Shown one piece after another: positions 18,781-28,220 of a stretch of 61,565 nucleotides of DNA (its first letter is position 1; the number at the start of each line of letters is the position of its first letter). The position numbers were made by a program, and so were the translations under genes. A model generated the notes under the pieces. The model was given only the letters and a program-made list of their open reading frames with translations, was not told where the DNA came from and made no database searches. The stretch is taken from assembly GCA_947454255.1 (NCBI GenBank), contig CANGIU010000007.1, positions 1-61,565 on the forward strand, read 5' to 3'. Origin of the DNA: Micrococcales bacterium. GTDB taxonomy: Bacteria > Actinomycetota > Actinomycetes > Actinomycetales > Microbacteriaceae.

Positions 18781-20239
18781 TGTGCTTACTTACCCTTTGT
18801 TCAATTGCCTTAGCAAAGGCATTACCTCGATCTGCATAATCGAGAAACTGATCCATCGAAGCTGCCGCCGGAGCAAGCAGGACAACATCACCTGGTTGAG
18901 CATGGCTCTTCGCAATCTCAATTACTTCCTGCATCACAAGTTCTGCTGAGCAAGTAATTTCAAATTTTGGAATTTGTGGAGCATGATCATCAAAAGCTTG
19001 GACTACGGGAGTTCTATCTGCGCCGATAATGATGGCAGCCTTTACCCTTCCGGCATACTTCTTTACCAAAGGAGATATGTCTACCCCTTTGAGTAGCCCT
19101 CCGACTATCCAAATAACTGATTCAAAAGTCGCCAGAGCAGCAGCTGTTGCATGTGGGTTTGTCGCTTTAGAGTCATCAACCCATCGAATGCCATCTTGGT
19201 CAAGGACCAGCTCAATACGATGCGAATCTAAAGTAAAACTCTTTAGTGCAGCCTTTATCTCTGCACTTTGAATTCCGACAGCTCTCGATATTGCAGCAGC
19301 CGCTGCAACATTTGCCATTAGATGAGGGCCAATAACCGAAATTTTCTCGAGATCTTCAAGAGTTGCTAATTCTTCAGCAACTGCTGGATCCTCAATGAAT
19401 GCTCTGTCTACTAAAAGATTTTCCACCCAACCAATTTCATTGGGAGCAGGTGTATTCACAGTGAACCCGACAGCTTGGGCATTCTCGGTTCCTGAAGAAC
19501 GTGCCACCAGTTTCTCTGTTAGCGAGTCCCCTGCGTTGTATAGGCAACAAATGCTGGAGTTGTTATAGACCTTCGCTTTGGCTTGGGAGTAAGCGTCGAT
19601 TGAACCATGCCAGTCCAGATGATCATCAGCGATGTTTAGCACTGCACTGACTAAAGGTTCGATGTGTCCTAAGTAATGTAATTGAAAACTACTCAGTTCA
19701 ACAACCAAGACCTCAAATGCTGCTGGGTCTCTTATGACATCCAAAATCGGAATACCAATGTTTCCGCAGGCTGCCGCCCTTATTCCTCCAGCATGCAGCA
19801 TAGCCTCGACAAGCTGTGTGACAGTAGTTTTTCCATTTGTTCCAGTAATACAAATCCATTGCGAAGCGAGCCCATTCTTGTCTCGAAGTCGCCAGGCTAA
19901 ATCAATGTCCGTCCAGATTTCCGAACCAAGTGAACTGGCTGCTGTGAGAATTTCATTCTCTGGTCTAATACCAGGAGAGACAATTACTAGCTCCGGATTG
20001 AATTCTCGTAAGAGTTCGAGAGCTTCCTGCTCATCTTTGCCAATTTGATGCTTGACGCCTAAGACATCTAAAACATCGATTAGGTTCTCATCCGCTTTAT
20101 CAGCTATAACTAAAACTTCTGCGCCCAATTCGTGAAGGGTGTCAGCAGCTGAGAAACCAGATACGCCAAGCCCGTAAACCACAACCTTAAGATTATTCCA
20201 GTCAGCATGCCAGCTGTTTAATTGAACGAGCTTACTCAT
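18773..20239 (-). CDS. murD: UDP-N-acetylmuramoyl-L-alanine--D-glutamate ligase
   Basis: Second Mur ligase, adding D-glutamate. Motifs: VYGLGVSGFS near 21-30, ATP loop GTNGKTT near 131, ADDHLDWHG near 206 and DDSKATNPHAT near 322. I chose ATG at 20239 (488 residues, MSKLVQLN), which overlaps the mraY stop by four bases (ATGA); an upstream frame from 20260 would add seven residues inside mraY. Part of the mraY-murD-ftsW-murG-murC run. Confidence 0.96.
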   Translation of the reverse strand: MSKLVQLNSWHADWNNLKVVVYGLGVSGFSAADTLHELGAEVLVIADKADENLIDVLDVLGVKHQIGKDEQEALELLREFNPELVIVSPGIRPENEILTAASSLGSEIWTDIDLAWRLRDKNGLASQWICITGTNGKTTVTQLVEAMLHAGGIRAAACGNIGIPILDVIRDPAAFEVLVVELSSFQLHYLGHIEPLVSAVLNIADDHLDWHGSIDAYSQAKAKVYNNSSICCLYNAGDSLTEKLVARSSGTENAQAVGFTVNTPAPNEIGWVENLLVDRAFIEDPAVAEELATLEDLEKISVIGPHLMANVAAAAAISRAVGIQSAEIKAALKSFTLDSHRIELVLDQDGIRWVDDSKATNPHATAAALATFESVIWIVGGLLKGVDISPLVKKYAGRVKAAIIIGADRTPVVQAFDDHAPQIPKFEITCSAELVMQEVIEIAKSHAQPGDVVLLAPAAASMDQFLDYADRGNAFAKAIEQRVSKHNG

Positions 20240-21366
20240 GCAACAGAGCCGTAGATCCACTCAACATAGAACAATCCGATACCGGATAGCACTAACAATC
20301 CACAGATGATCCAGAATCTAACCACTACTGTGACTTCGTTCCAACCCTTTTCTTCAAAGTGATGGTGCAGCGGACTCATCAAGATAATTCGCCTTGGTTT
20401 ACCTGTAGTCCATTTCGTGATTTTGAAAACACTTCTCTGCAAAATTACAGAGCCAGCTTCAATAGCAAACAAACCACCGACAAGTAGAAGCAGGACTTCA
20501 GTTCTAGAAAGAATTGCAAGTGCAGCTAGAGCTCCACCTAGACCTAGGGACCCACTATCACCCATGAATATTTGAGCAGGGTTGGTGTTGAACCAAAGGA
20601 AACCAATGAGTGCTCCAACTATCGCGGCTGCAATAACCGCTAGATCAAGTGGGTCTCTTGTGTCGTAACAGTTGGGGCTCAAGTTTGTCAGATCACACGC
20701 TTGGTTAAATTTCCAGAAACCAATTACTGCAAATGCTCCGATAGACATAACCAAGGAACCGCTGGCTAAACCATCTAAACCGTCGGTGAGGTTAACACCA
20801 TTGGATGAGCTGGCTACCAAAAGGTATATCCAGAACAAGAAGGTGATAGCACCAATCCAGATTGCGGCGTCTCCCCAACTATTGGGTGCGATGTGTAATA
20901 AATCAATATCAATGTCTCTAAAAATAGAAACTTTGCTTGAGGCTGGACTAAGTCCAGCTGCATCGACATCCTGCAAGGACGCCCAGGCAAAAACAGTTGC
21001 CACCACTCCCTGACCAATGATTTTCATGAGCCCAGAAAGGCCCGCGCTGTTTTGTCTTCTAACTTTTAGTAAATCATCAACGAAACCAACAAGGCCCAGG
21101 CCAACCATCATGAAAATGACTAACAAAGCTGAATAAGTTGGAGTCTCATGGTTGTATAGCTTGCCAATGAAATAGGCAGCTAATGAACTAAGAATGATGG
21201 CAATTCCACCCATGCTAGGAGTTCCACGTTTAGTGTGATGAGCTTCAGGACCGTCCACTCTAATGACTTGACCCCAGCCAAGCTTTTTGAAGAACCAAAT
21301 TAGTGTAGGAGTCAAGATCAATGAGAGTACCAGGCCCGCAAGTCCTGCAAGTAGGAGTGCTCTCAT
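20236..21366 (-). CDS. mraY: Phospho-N-acetylmuramoyl-pentapeptide transferase
   Basis: Integral membrane enzyme that makes lipid I from UDP-MurNAc-pentapeptide and undecaprenyl phosphate. The 376 residues have about ten membrane spans. Catalytic signatures are VDDLLKVRRQNSAGL near 115, NLTDGLDGLASG near 191, FMGDSGSLGLGG near 267 and the cytosolic HHHFEEKGW loop near 336. The start overlaps the murF stop by four bases. Confidence 0.97.
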   Translation of the reverse strand: MRALLLAGLAGLVLSLILTPTLIWFFKKLGWGQVIRVDGPEAHHTKRGTPSMGGIAIILSSLAAYFIGKLYNHETPTYSALLVIFMMVGLGLVGFVDDLLKVRRQNSAGLSGLMKIIGQGVVATVFAWASLQDVDAAGLSPASSKVSIFRDIDIDLLHIAPNSWGDAAIWIGAITFLFWIYLLVASSSNGVNLTDGLDGLASGSLVMSIGAFAVIGFWKFNQACDLTNLSPNCYDTRDPLDLAVIAAAIVGALIGFLWFNTNPAQIFMGDSGSLGLGGALAALAILSRTEVLLLLVGGLFAIEAGSVILQRSVFKITKWTTGKPRRIILMSPLHHHFEEKGWNEVTVVVRFWIICGLLVLSGIGLFYVEWIYGSVA

Positions 21367-22763
21367 TTGTTTTCCTCCAACAGGGCGTCACCTAAGTAGC
21401 GCAGATTCGCAGACTTAGAAGACTTCACTAGGACAATCTCTTCACCTGTAAGCATTTCACGCAGATAGGCTTCTGCCTCGGAGATTTGCTCGAAATACTT
21501 GGATTCGCCATCCCAAGAACCCTCAAGAGAAGCACCCATGTGAACCATCTTGGCCCCAGTTCCGATAACCACTAGTTGACCTAGGTTCAAACGAACGACC
21601 AATCTACCGATGGCATCATGTTCCGCTACCGAGTACTCGCCCAGCTCAGCCATCTCCCCGATAACAGCAACTGTCTTTTTACTGGATTGTCTACCAAGTT
21701 CAGCCAAAGTTTGAAGGGCTGCCCTCATCGAGTCAGGGCTTGCGTTGTATGCATCATTTATTACCGTTAGCCCGTCTTTACGGTAATTCAATTCCATTCT
21801 CCAGCGTTCGGCAATTGGCATTGCCTCTAAAGCTGCAACTGCCGAAACCATGTCAACTGCAAGAAGATCAGCAGTAGCAAGAGCGGCTAAAGCGTTGTAT
21901 ACGTGGTGCTCCCCCAAAATTCGAAGTTGAACTTTTACTGCTTCCTGATTCGGAGAGTGAAAGATAAAACTTGTACCGGCGATAGAAACTGAAATATCTG
22001 AGGCACGGTAAAGCGCAGAATGATTAGTACCAAAGGAAATAATTTTTGCTTTAGTCCTGGCGGCCATCTGGGCAACTCTTGGATCATCAATATTCAGTAA
22101 CGCTGAGGAGTTAGTTGAAATTTCCTCAACAAGTTCTGCTTTGATATTTGCAGTGCTTTCAATTCCACCAAATTCACCAGCATGAGCAAGCCCAACTTTC
22201 AATTCGATTGCTATATCAGGTTGACACATTTCAGTTAGATACCGAATGCTTCCTGGGCCACCAGCACCTAGCTCAACAACCAAATACTTAGTTTGATCGT
22301 TGATCTTCAACATTGAATAAGGTGCTCCGACTTCATTGTTAAAAGATTCTTCTGGAGCGACAGTTGCGCCACTTCTGGAAAGAATCTCCCGCAACATGTT
22401 CTTTGTAGTCGTCTTACCATTTGATCCCGTGACACCAATAACTTGAAGAGAGCCCTTGGACTTCACTTCTGCAACAACATATTTGGCAAGTAAACCCAAA
22501 GCTTGAACGACATCTGACACAACCAACTGCGGAATGTCCTGCTGAACTCGATGCTCTACCAATACAGCAACAGCGCCATTTCTAATCGCGTCATCTACAA
22601 ATAGATGTCCGTCTGTATTCTCACCCGGTTTGGCAACGAACAGCGAGCCCTGAGTAATTTTTCGGGAATCTGTCTCAACATTGCCTGTGATAGCAATTTC
22701 ACCATTGCCATAAAGCTCAGCAGATAAAATCTGAGCAATTTCGAGCGCACTTAGTTTCAGCAA
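21363..22763 (-). CDS. murF: UDP-N-acetylmuramoyl-tripeptide--D-alanyl-D-alanine ligase
   Basis: Adds D-Ala-D-Ala to the UDP-MurNAc-tripeptide. The 466 residues hold the ATP loop GSNGKTTTKNM near 111, NAYNASPDSM near 330 and an AVIGEMAELG segment near 358. The start is TTG at 22763, overlapping the end of murE by seven bases and preceded by a GAGGCAGG ribosome-binding site that lies within murE. No ddl gene is visible in the window to supply the dipeptide. Confidence 0.95.
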   Translation of the reverse strand: MLKLSALEIAQILSAELYGNGEIAITGNVETDSRKITQGSLFVAKPGENTDGHLFVDDAIRNGAVAVLVEHRVQQDIPQLVVSDVVQALGLLAKYVVAEVKSKGSLQVIGVTGSNGKTTTKNMLREILSRSGATVAPEESFNNEVGAPYSMLKINDQTKYLVVELGAGGPGSIRYLTEMCQPDIAIELKVGLAHAGEFGGIESTANIKAELVEEISTNSSALLNIDDPRVAQMAARTKAKIISFGTNHSALYRASDISVSIAGTSFIFHSPNQEAVKVQLRILGEHHVYNALAALATADLLAVDMVSAVAALEAMPIAERWRMELNYRKDGLTVINDAYNASPDSMRAALQTLAELGRQSSKKTVAVIGEMAELGEYSVAEHDAIGRLVVRLNLGQLVVIGTGAKMVHMGASLEGSWDGESKYFEQISEAEAYLREMLTGEEIVLVKSSKSANLRYLGDALLEENK

Positions 22764-24307
22764 GGGTAACCTGCCTCGGTAAGAGCTTTTCTAGCTTCTG
22801 ACCTTGCTGAATACGGAGTTCGAACACCTTCAATATCTCGATAGTCCTGATGCCCAGGACCAGCCCACAAAATGGAGTCCCCAGGGCTAACTAGCTTGAC
22901 TGCAGCACGAATAGCAGCCTCAGGTGGTGAAACTTCTATTATTTGAAGTTCTGGCCTGAAGGCTTTAGCGGCCTCAACAAGTGTCTTGCGAATAGATGCT
23001 GGATCTTCAAATCTTGGATGGTGATCAGTGATTACCAAAATGTCACAACCAGCAGCAGCAACTTTAGCCATGTCTTCGCGTTTAGATGGGTCGCGATCAC
23101 CGTCAGCACCAAAAAGCATTAATACTTTGCCAGATGTCACTTTTCGAACCGCCGCCAAAGTATTTAGAAACGCGTCGGGGCTATGCCCGAAGTCTACGTA
23201 AACGGCAGGCGCACCAGCTGGTGACACTAGCTCCGTTCTACCCGGAAGATAGGCGTCTATCCCATTCGCAATTGCGTTCTTGATTTCAGTGAAAGAGTAA
23301 CCGGCTGTAATGGCCATAACTATCGCCAAACCTGCATTAGCCGCCATGTGCGCTCCAATGATTGGCACTGAACTTTGTAGCACCTGTTCATTTGGGCCAG
23401 TTAGTTTGAATTTGGTGATTCCAGGGAGTTCTTCTAGAACCGCAACGTGCCATTCGGCCGCAATCGAATCACTGCTGGCGATAGTTACTACCGGTACCTC
23501 ACTAAGCTCAACGATCTTGTTTCCATATTCAGTGTCTAGACAGATGACAGCTTGCTTTGATCTACTCTTGGTAAAAAGTGCCGCCTTGGCCTTCAAGTAG
23601 GGCTCAAAGCCTCCATAGTCATCAAAGTGGTCGTGACTCAGGTTTGTAAAGCCGGCAACATCAAAATGAAGGCCATCGACTCGAAGTTGAGTAAGTGCTT
23701 GCGCAGAAACTTCAATGGCAACATCAGTGACTCCTCGCTCGCGCATTCTGGCAACTAAGGCTTGCATCTCAGGAGACTCGGGAGTAGTTAGTCTGCTCAC
23801 AATGATTTCACCTGCAATGTGACGCTCAGCAGTTGAGGTAAGCCCTGTGGTTCTTCCGAGCTGTCTAAGAATTGCTTCGAGCAAATAGGTGGTTGAAGTT
23901 TTACCGTTTGTTCCAGTAGTTGCAAAAAGTGTCGGAACATTTCCAACAGTGTTGCCATAAACGTAAGCTGCCAACTCTCCGAGATGTTCTCTCGGCAGTT
24001 CTAAGACCATTAGAGGGATGGCTGTTTCCCCTATTAGATCTTTGCCTGCTGAGTCAGTAACCACCGCTACAGCCCCAAGTTCAATGGCCTTTGAGATGAA
24101 CATGGCACCGTGAGTCTTTTTACCTGGCATTGCAACGAATAAATCACCAGGACGAAGATCGCCTGTGTTCATACTGATGCCGGTGACCGTGACATCTGAA
24201 TATTCAGGTGATAGTTGTAAACCAAAGTGAGAAGCAAAATCAGTAATTGAAATTGGCTTAACAAAGTCAGGTCTGAGAATAGGTGGTATGGACTGTTTTG
24301 GTTCCAT
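22757..24307 (-). CDS. murE: UDP-MurNAc-L-Ala-D-Glu--third-residue ligase (MurE)
   Basis: Adds the third residue of the peptidoglycan stem peptide. ATG at 24307 (516 residues) is preferred over GTG at 24316: it overlaps the ftsI stop as TAATG and has GGTGG five bases upstream. Motifs: ATP loop TGTNGKTSTTYLLE near 143, NLSHDHFDDYG near 219 and FGADGDRDPSKRE near 399. Where meso-diaminopimelate enzymes carry D-N-P-R, this one reads DHHPR (residues 428-432). The Arg is kept, but the preceding residues differ, so the diamino acid used (DAP, Lys, Orn or DAB) is uncertain. Microbacteriaceae are known for unusual B-type walls. Confidence 0.93.
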   Translation of the reverse strand: MEPKQSIPPILRPDFVKPISITDFASHFGLQLSPEYSDVTVTGISMNTGDLRPGDLFVAMPGKKTHGAMFISKAIELGAVAVVTDSAGKDLIGETAIPLMVLELPREHLGELAAYVYGNTVGNVPTLFATTGTNGKTSTTYLLEAILRQLGRTTGLTSTAERHIAGEIIVSRLTTPESPEMQALVARMRERGVTDVAIEVSAQALTQLRVDGLHFDVAGFTNLSHDHFDDYGGFEPYLKAKAALFTKSRSKQAVICLDTEYGNKIVELSEVPVVTIASSDSIAAEWHVAVLEELPGITKFKLTGPNEQVLQSSVPIIGAHMAANAGLAIVMAITAGYSFTEIKNAIANGIDAYLPGRTELVSPAGAPAVYVDFGHSPDAFLNTLAAVRKVTSGKVLMLFGADGDRDPSKREDMAKVAAAGCDILVITDHHPRFEDPASIRKTLVEAAKAFRPELQIIEVSPPEAAIRAAVKLVSPGDSILWAGPGHQDYRDIEGVRTPYSARSEARKALTEAGYPC

Positions 24308-26058
24308 TATTTCCACCCGGTCGGAATATTTTTTGATTTAGTCGTCGAAGGTGGAACTGCATAAGTCTTGAGGACCTGTTTCATAACTGCAACAAATCCC
24401 GGTGTTGCACCTAAAGAGTTGCTTATGTTTCGAGATTTATACGCAGTGACTGCAACAACATATTTTGGGTTTTCAGCAGGAGCTATACCAACAAATGAAA
24501 CAGCGTGTAAACGGCCGTAACCACTTCCTTCAGCGATCTGAGCGGTTCCAGTTTTACCAGCAACACGGTAGCCATAGATTCTGGCAGTCTTTCCGATAGG
24601 ACCTTTCTCAACTACCTTTTCGAGCATATCCATTGTTTGCGAGGCAGTACTTTCAGAAATGACCCGCACTGGACTATCAACGTGTGTTGGATCCATATTT
24701 CCAGCTCTGTCCCTGCAGCCAGAAATAAGCAACGGAGATACTCGGACACCTTTGTTTGCGAACGTTTGGAAAATGTCTGCTGTTTGAATTGGAGTCAGTG
24801 AAACACCTTGACCGAACATGACGACCTTGTCAGTCATTCGATCCCAGTTCTTATAGCTGTTGAGGACACCAGAAGACTCACCTTCAAAATTGACACCGGT
24901 CTTTTCACCCATGCCAAATTTCTTCATGTAGTCATACCTCGTAGCGGAATCAACCTTGCCACCGATTTGAACTATTCCAGTATTTGAAGACTGCGCCAAA
25001 ACACCTGTGAGGGTTAGTTTCTCCGGTGCGTGCAACTCCGCATCGTTTATGAACTGACCCCAGGGCATCTTTAGGCTCTGCGGGGCAACGACATGTGTTG
25101 TAGGTGTTGCTTTGCCAACATCAATTGCAGTAGCTGCCGCCACTGGCTTCAAGATAGAACCAGGCTCAAATGCTGTTTGGAATATTCTGCTGGCACGGTT
25201 TCTCGCCTTTACCGCTCCAGGTTTATTGGGATCGACTGTTGGTGCTTCAGCGGCGGCCAAGATTTTTCCAGTTGAAACTTCAATTACGATTGCGCTAGCC
25301 CAGTCGGCATTAAGCCTCTTTACAGTAGCGGCCACTTCTTGCTGCGCAGCATATTGCAAATCTGAATTGATGGTTAGAACAACATCGGAACCATCTCTAA
25401 CTGGAGTAATAGTTCTGATCGATGATGGAATCTTAATAAGATCAGCACCTTGTTCATAGGTTTCTTTACCATCATTACCGGCAAGACAACTGTTCATGGT
25501 TCTCTCGATACCAGCAAGTGCTGAGCCGTCAGAGCTCATGAAACCAATTAGGTTTCCAGCCACAGCACCTTGAGGATAATAGCGGGTTTGTTTTCTATCA
25601 AAATAAAGCCAAGGAATTTCTAAGTTCTTAAGTTGTGTGAACTGAGTTGCGGTTGCATTCTTTTTAAGGTTTGCGTAGCGGCCAACTCCGGTCATCTTGG
25701 CGAGAATACTTGCAGGATCAACATTTAAAATAGTGGCGATATATGTTGAGATTTCTTCTTTTGAGAAGGCGGTCTGTTTGCCATCGATGTCTAGCGTTAC
25801 AGGACCAACGTTCACTGGATCTATGTTTACATCCCAGGTAAAAATTGTGGTCGCAAGAATGTTTCCTTGGCTATCAACGATATTTCCTCGGACAGCCTCA
25901 ATTGACTTTGTGACTTCAATAGCCTTTTTTGCTTCATCTCTAAAGCCAGAGGCGGCAACGAGTTGAAACCATGTCAATCGTGCAATAAATGCGAGCAACA
26001 CTAGGAGGACAACAATGTTGATGTTCCTATGACGCTTAAAGGTTCCTTCGTTGAACAC
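24307..26058 (-). CDS. ftsI: Penicillin-binding protein FtsI (septal transpeptidase)
   Basis: Class B penicillin-binding protein that cross-links septal peptidoglycan. The 583 residues include one N-terminal membrane span (about 13-33), a dimerisation/pedestal domain (about 45-230) and the transpeptidase. Catalytic motifs: SxxK as EPGSILKP near 298, SSN near 355 (LAQSSNTG) and KTGTAQ near 508. GTG at 26058 has AGGGG seven bases upstream. It is paired with FtsW and preceded by the FtsL-like gene. Confidence 0.96.
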   Translation of the reverse strand: MFNEGTFKRHRNINIVVLLVLLAFIARLTWFQLVAASGFRDEAKKAIEVTKSIEAVRGNIVDSQGNILATTIFTWDVNIDPVNVGPVTLDIDGKQTAFSKEEISTYIATILNVDPASILAKMTGVGRYANLKKNATATQFTQLKNLEIPWLYFDRKQTRYYPQGAVAGNLIGFMSSDGSALAGIERTMNSCLAGNDGKETYEQGADLIKIPSSIRTITPVRDGSDVVLTINSDLQYAAQQEVAATVKRLNADWASAIVIEVSTGKILAAAEAPTVDPNKPGAVKARNRASRIFQTAFEPGSILKPVAAATAIDVGKATPTTHVVAPQSLKMPWGQFINDAELHAPEKLTLTGVLAQSSNTGIVQIGGKVDSATRYDYMKKFGMGEKTGVNFEGESSGVLNSYKNWDRMTDKVVMFGQGVSLTPIQTADIFQTFANKGVRVSPLLISGCRDRAGNMDPTHVDSPVRVISESTASQTMDMLEKVVEKGPIGKTARIYGYRVAGKTGTAQIAEGSGYGRLHAVSFVGIAPAENPKYVVAVTAYKSRNISNSLGATPGFVAVMKQVLKTYAVPPSTTKSKNIPTGWK

Positions 26059-26079
26059 CTTTATGCCCCTGCCTAGTTC

Positions 26080-26697
26080 TTAGTGAGTTGGTGAGGCTGG
26101 AATGCCATCACTTGGCAAAACTACTTGGACAACAGGACTTTTATTGGTCTTGACACTCGAAACGGTAGGAACATCAATCTGAGCCTTTTGTGAAGCGGCG
26201 AATTTACTCGGGTTGCTCTTTGCGATTAGAACAGCGTTGGCAATTAGGTTGTTTGAAACTCCGGCATTATTAGCTGATACCGGCGAAGAAGTTCCAAAAA
26301 TCTTAGATTGTTTGACACTAAGGAATACAGGGTTTGAGTTAACAACCATGCCTAGAGCCATCGCACTGTTAGCTAGATTCTGTGGCGAGCGTAATGAGGC
26401 CACCTGCTGGTTGATGATTTGAGCCTGAGTTCCAAGCGTCGCAGTTTCCTTTTTCAACTGAGAGATCTGGTAAATCGAAGCGTTTGAAAGTGAACTTAGA
26501 AATAGGTTCAACAAAATAATTAGGACTACCCCGACAATGATCTTAGGACTTAGTGCACGTAGAACAGCGGAAGCATTGGCTCTAGAGGATGTGCGAGGAG
26601 CAACTGCGACTCTAGGTGCACCTGTTGATGGCACCGGTCGTAAGTGCCTTCTAGGTGCGATTGGACGAATTGGCTGAATGGCTCTTACGACGCTCAT
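26080..26697 (-). CDS. ftsL: FtsL-like division protein
   Basis: A 205-residue bitopic membrane protein between rsmH and ftsI, the place of ftsL in the dcw cluster. It has a basic, Pro/Arg-rich cytoplasmic part (1-50), one membrane span (about 54-72), a short coiled coil (QLKKETATLGTQAQIINQQVASL) and then SPQNLANSAMALGMV, the FtsL/FtsB-type end of the coil. A Ser/Asn/Lys-rich periplasmic tail of about 80 residues follows and is not recognised. ATG at 26697 overlaps the rsmH stop by four bases. Identity rests on position and topology more than sequence. Confidence 0.8.
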   Translation of the reverse strand: MSVVRAIQPIRPIAPRRHLRPVPSTGAPRVAVAPRTSSRANASAVLRALSPKIIVGVVLIILLNLFLSSLSNASIYQISQLKKETATLGTQAQIINQQVASLRSPQNLANSAMALGMVVNSNPVFLSVKQSKIFGTSSPVSANNAGVSNNLIANAVLIAKSNPSKFAASQKAQIDVPTVSSVKTNKSPVVQVVLPSDGIPASPTH

Positions 26698-27653
26698 GCT
26701 GCTTTCCTTATTTTCTCAGCGGCACGTAGTCGTACGGAGGCCGATCTTGGGTTCTCTTGAATTTCTTGCTCTGAAGCTTTTTCTGCACCACGAACTACCA
26801 GGCGAAGAACTGGAGCGTGTTCGGCAAGTTCGATTGGCAATTCGATGGGTGCAGAGGAAGTAGATGCTGCGGCTAACGCCTGCTTGACGATTCGGTCTTC
26901 AAGTGATTGGTATGAAAGAACAACCACTCGCCCACCGATGCGAAGCGAATCAATGACAGCCGGAATTGTTTCTTCGAGGATTTCTAGCTCGGAGTTGACT
27001 TCAATTCTCAAAGCCTGAAAGACACGCTTAGCTGGGTGGCCAGAGCTCTTACCCGGAATGAAAGGAACAATCTTTGCAATGATCTCACTGAGCTGCTTAC
27101 TGTTAGCAAATGGTTGTGAACTTCTTACCTTCACGATTTGCTTTGCAATTGGCTTGGCATAACGCTCTTCACCGTAGTTTTTGAAGATGTCAGCTAAATC
27201 TGCTTCAGCGTATTCGTTTAGAACGGCAGCCGCAGTCAGTTCAGCGCTTTTATCCATGCGCATATCTAGCGGAGCATCGAAGGAGTATGCAAAACCGCGA
27301 TCGCGTTCATCCAATTGCATTGAAGAGACTCCCAGATCTAGGAGAACTGCATCTGCAAGATCTAGCCCCAGTTCTTCTAGAACCTCTGGAATCTCGCTAT
27401 ACACCGCTTGAACCAAGTGAATTCTGTCGGCAAATGGAGCGAGACGTTCACCTGCAAGCTTTAGTGCATTCTCGTCACGATCTATACCGACAAGCGTTAG
27501 TTTTGGAAAGCGCTGAAGGAAGGCTTCACTGTGACCCCCAAGACCCAGGGTTCCATCAACAAGAATTGCTGAATCACTCGTTAGCACTTCACCTAAAAGT
27601 TCAATGCAGCGCTCTAATAGAACTGGTTTGTGGAGTGATGAAATCTCGGTCAT
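26694..27653 (-). CDS. rsmH: 16S rRNA (cytosine1402-N4)-methyltransferase
   Basis: SAM-dependent methyltransferase (formerly MraW) acting on C1402 of 16S rRNA. The 319 residues begin HKPVLLERCIELL and show DGTLGLGGHSEAFL near 33-46, DLGVSSMQLDERDRGF near 106 and RVFQALRIEVNSELE near 211, all diagnostic. It is second in the dcw cluster after mraZ, with about 100 bases between them. Confidence 0.97.
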   Translation of the reverse strand: MTEISSLHKPVLLERCIELLGEVLTSDSAILVDGTLGLGGHSEAFLQRFPKLTLVGIDRDENALKLAGERLAPFADRIHLVQAVYSEIPEVLEELGLDLADAVLLDLGVSSMQLDERDRGFAYSFDAPLDMRMDKSAELTAAAVLNEYAEADLADIFKNYGEERYAKPIAKQIVKVRSSQPFANSKQLSEIIAKIVPFIPGKSSGHPAKRVFQALRIEVNSELEILEETIPAVIDSLRIGGRVVVLSYQSLEDRIVKQALAAASTSSAPIELPIELAEHAPVLRLVVRGAEKASEQEIQENPRSASVRLRAAEKIRKAA

Positions 27654-27755
27654 TTGTATTTCTCTTGTTTCCTAGTCCCTAAACCCCATCCATTTGCGTT
27701 CTGGCATCGGGGAAGAAAGCCACAAGCCAAATAGCTGGAGATCAGAAACTAGGAA

Positions 27756-28187
27756 TTAACTGAGCTTCACCTCCCCTGCGCTGAAGTTTGCAAAGTTTTC
27801 TGCACCTGCGGCCATGAATGCTTCACGATCTGCAGGGTTCCAAATCTCAATGTGGGTACCGACACCGGCTACAACAAGTTCGCGTCCTAGGTTTGCCCAC
27901 TCACGAAGACCCTGGGTAACCAAGATTCGACCTTGACCATCAGGGGTTTGCTCATCTGCATCGCCAAAGAAGTTACGCATGATGTTTCTGTATTCAGGAG
28001 TACCAATGGTTACGCCTTCGGTCATCGCCATCGCCCTCGCGTGGTACTGCTCTTTGGTGAAGATAGCGACACAGTGCTCTTGGCTCTTAGCTAAAACAAC
28101 TCCGCCAGCTAAGCGATCACGGAACTTCGCAGGCAAAATAAGGCGGAATTTCTCGTCCAATTTGGGATAGCTAGTACCGATGAACAT
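27756..28187 (-). CDS. mraZ: Transcriptional regulator MraZ
   Basis: Ring-forming DNA-binding protein that autoregulates the dcw cluster. The 143 residues contain two SpoVT/AbrB-like halves, each with the family LDxK/GR-type segment (YPKLDEKFRLILP near 7-19; GQGRILVTQGLREWA near 85-99). I chose ATG at 28187 because AAGGGG lies seven bases upstream; the ATG at 28193 would have that site almost touching it. It heads the cluster, and three direct repeats for MraZ lie 34-63 bases upstream. Confidence 0.95.
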   Translation of the reverse strand: MFIGTSYPKLDEKFRLILPAKFRDRLAGGVVLAKSQEHCVAIFTKEQYHARAMAMTEGVTIGTPEYRNIMRNFFGDADEQTPDGQGRILVTQGLREWANLGRELVVAGVGTHIEIWNPADREAFMAAGAENFANFSAGEVKLS

Positions 28188-28220
28188 CGCCATTCCCCTT
28201 CCTCATTGGACTATTACTTA

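Noticed and set aside
27670-27750. Eight-base inverted repeat TTCCTAGT / ACTAGGAA flanking the rsmH-mraZ gap
   Set aside because: Arms are about 80 bases apart and short; coincidence is likely, and no function suggests itself.
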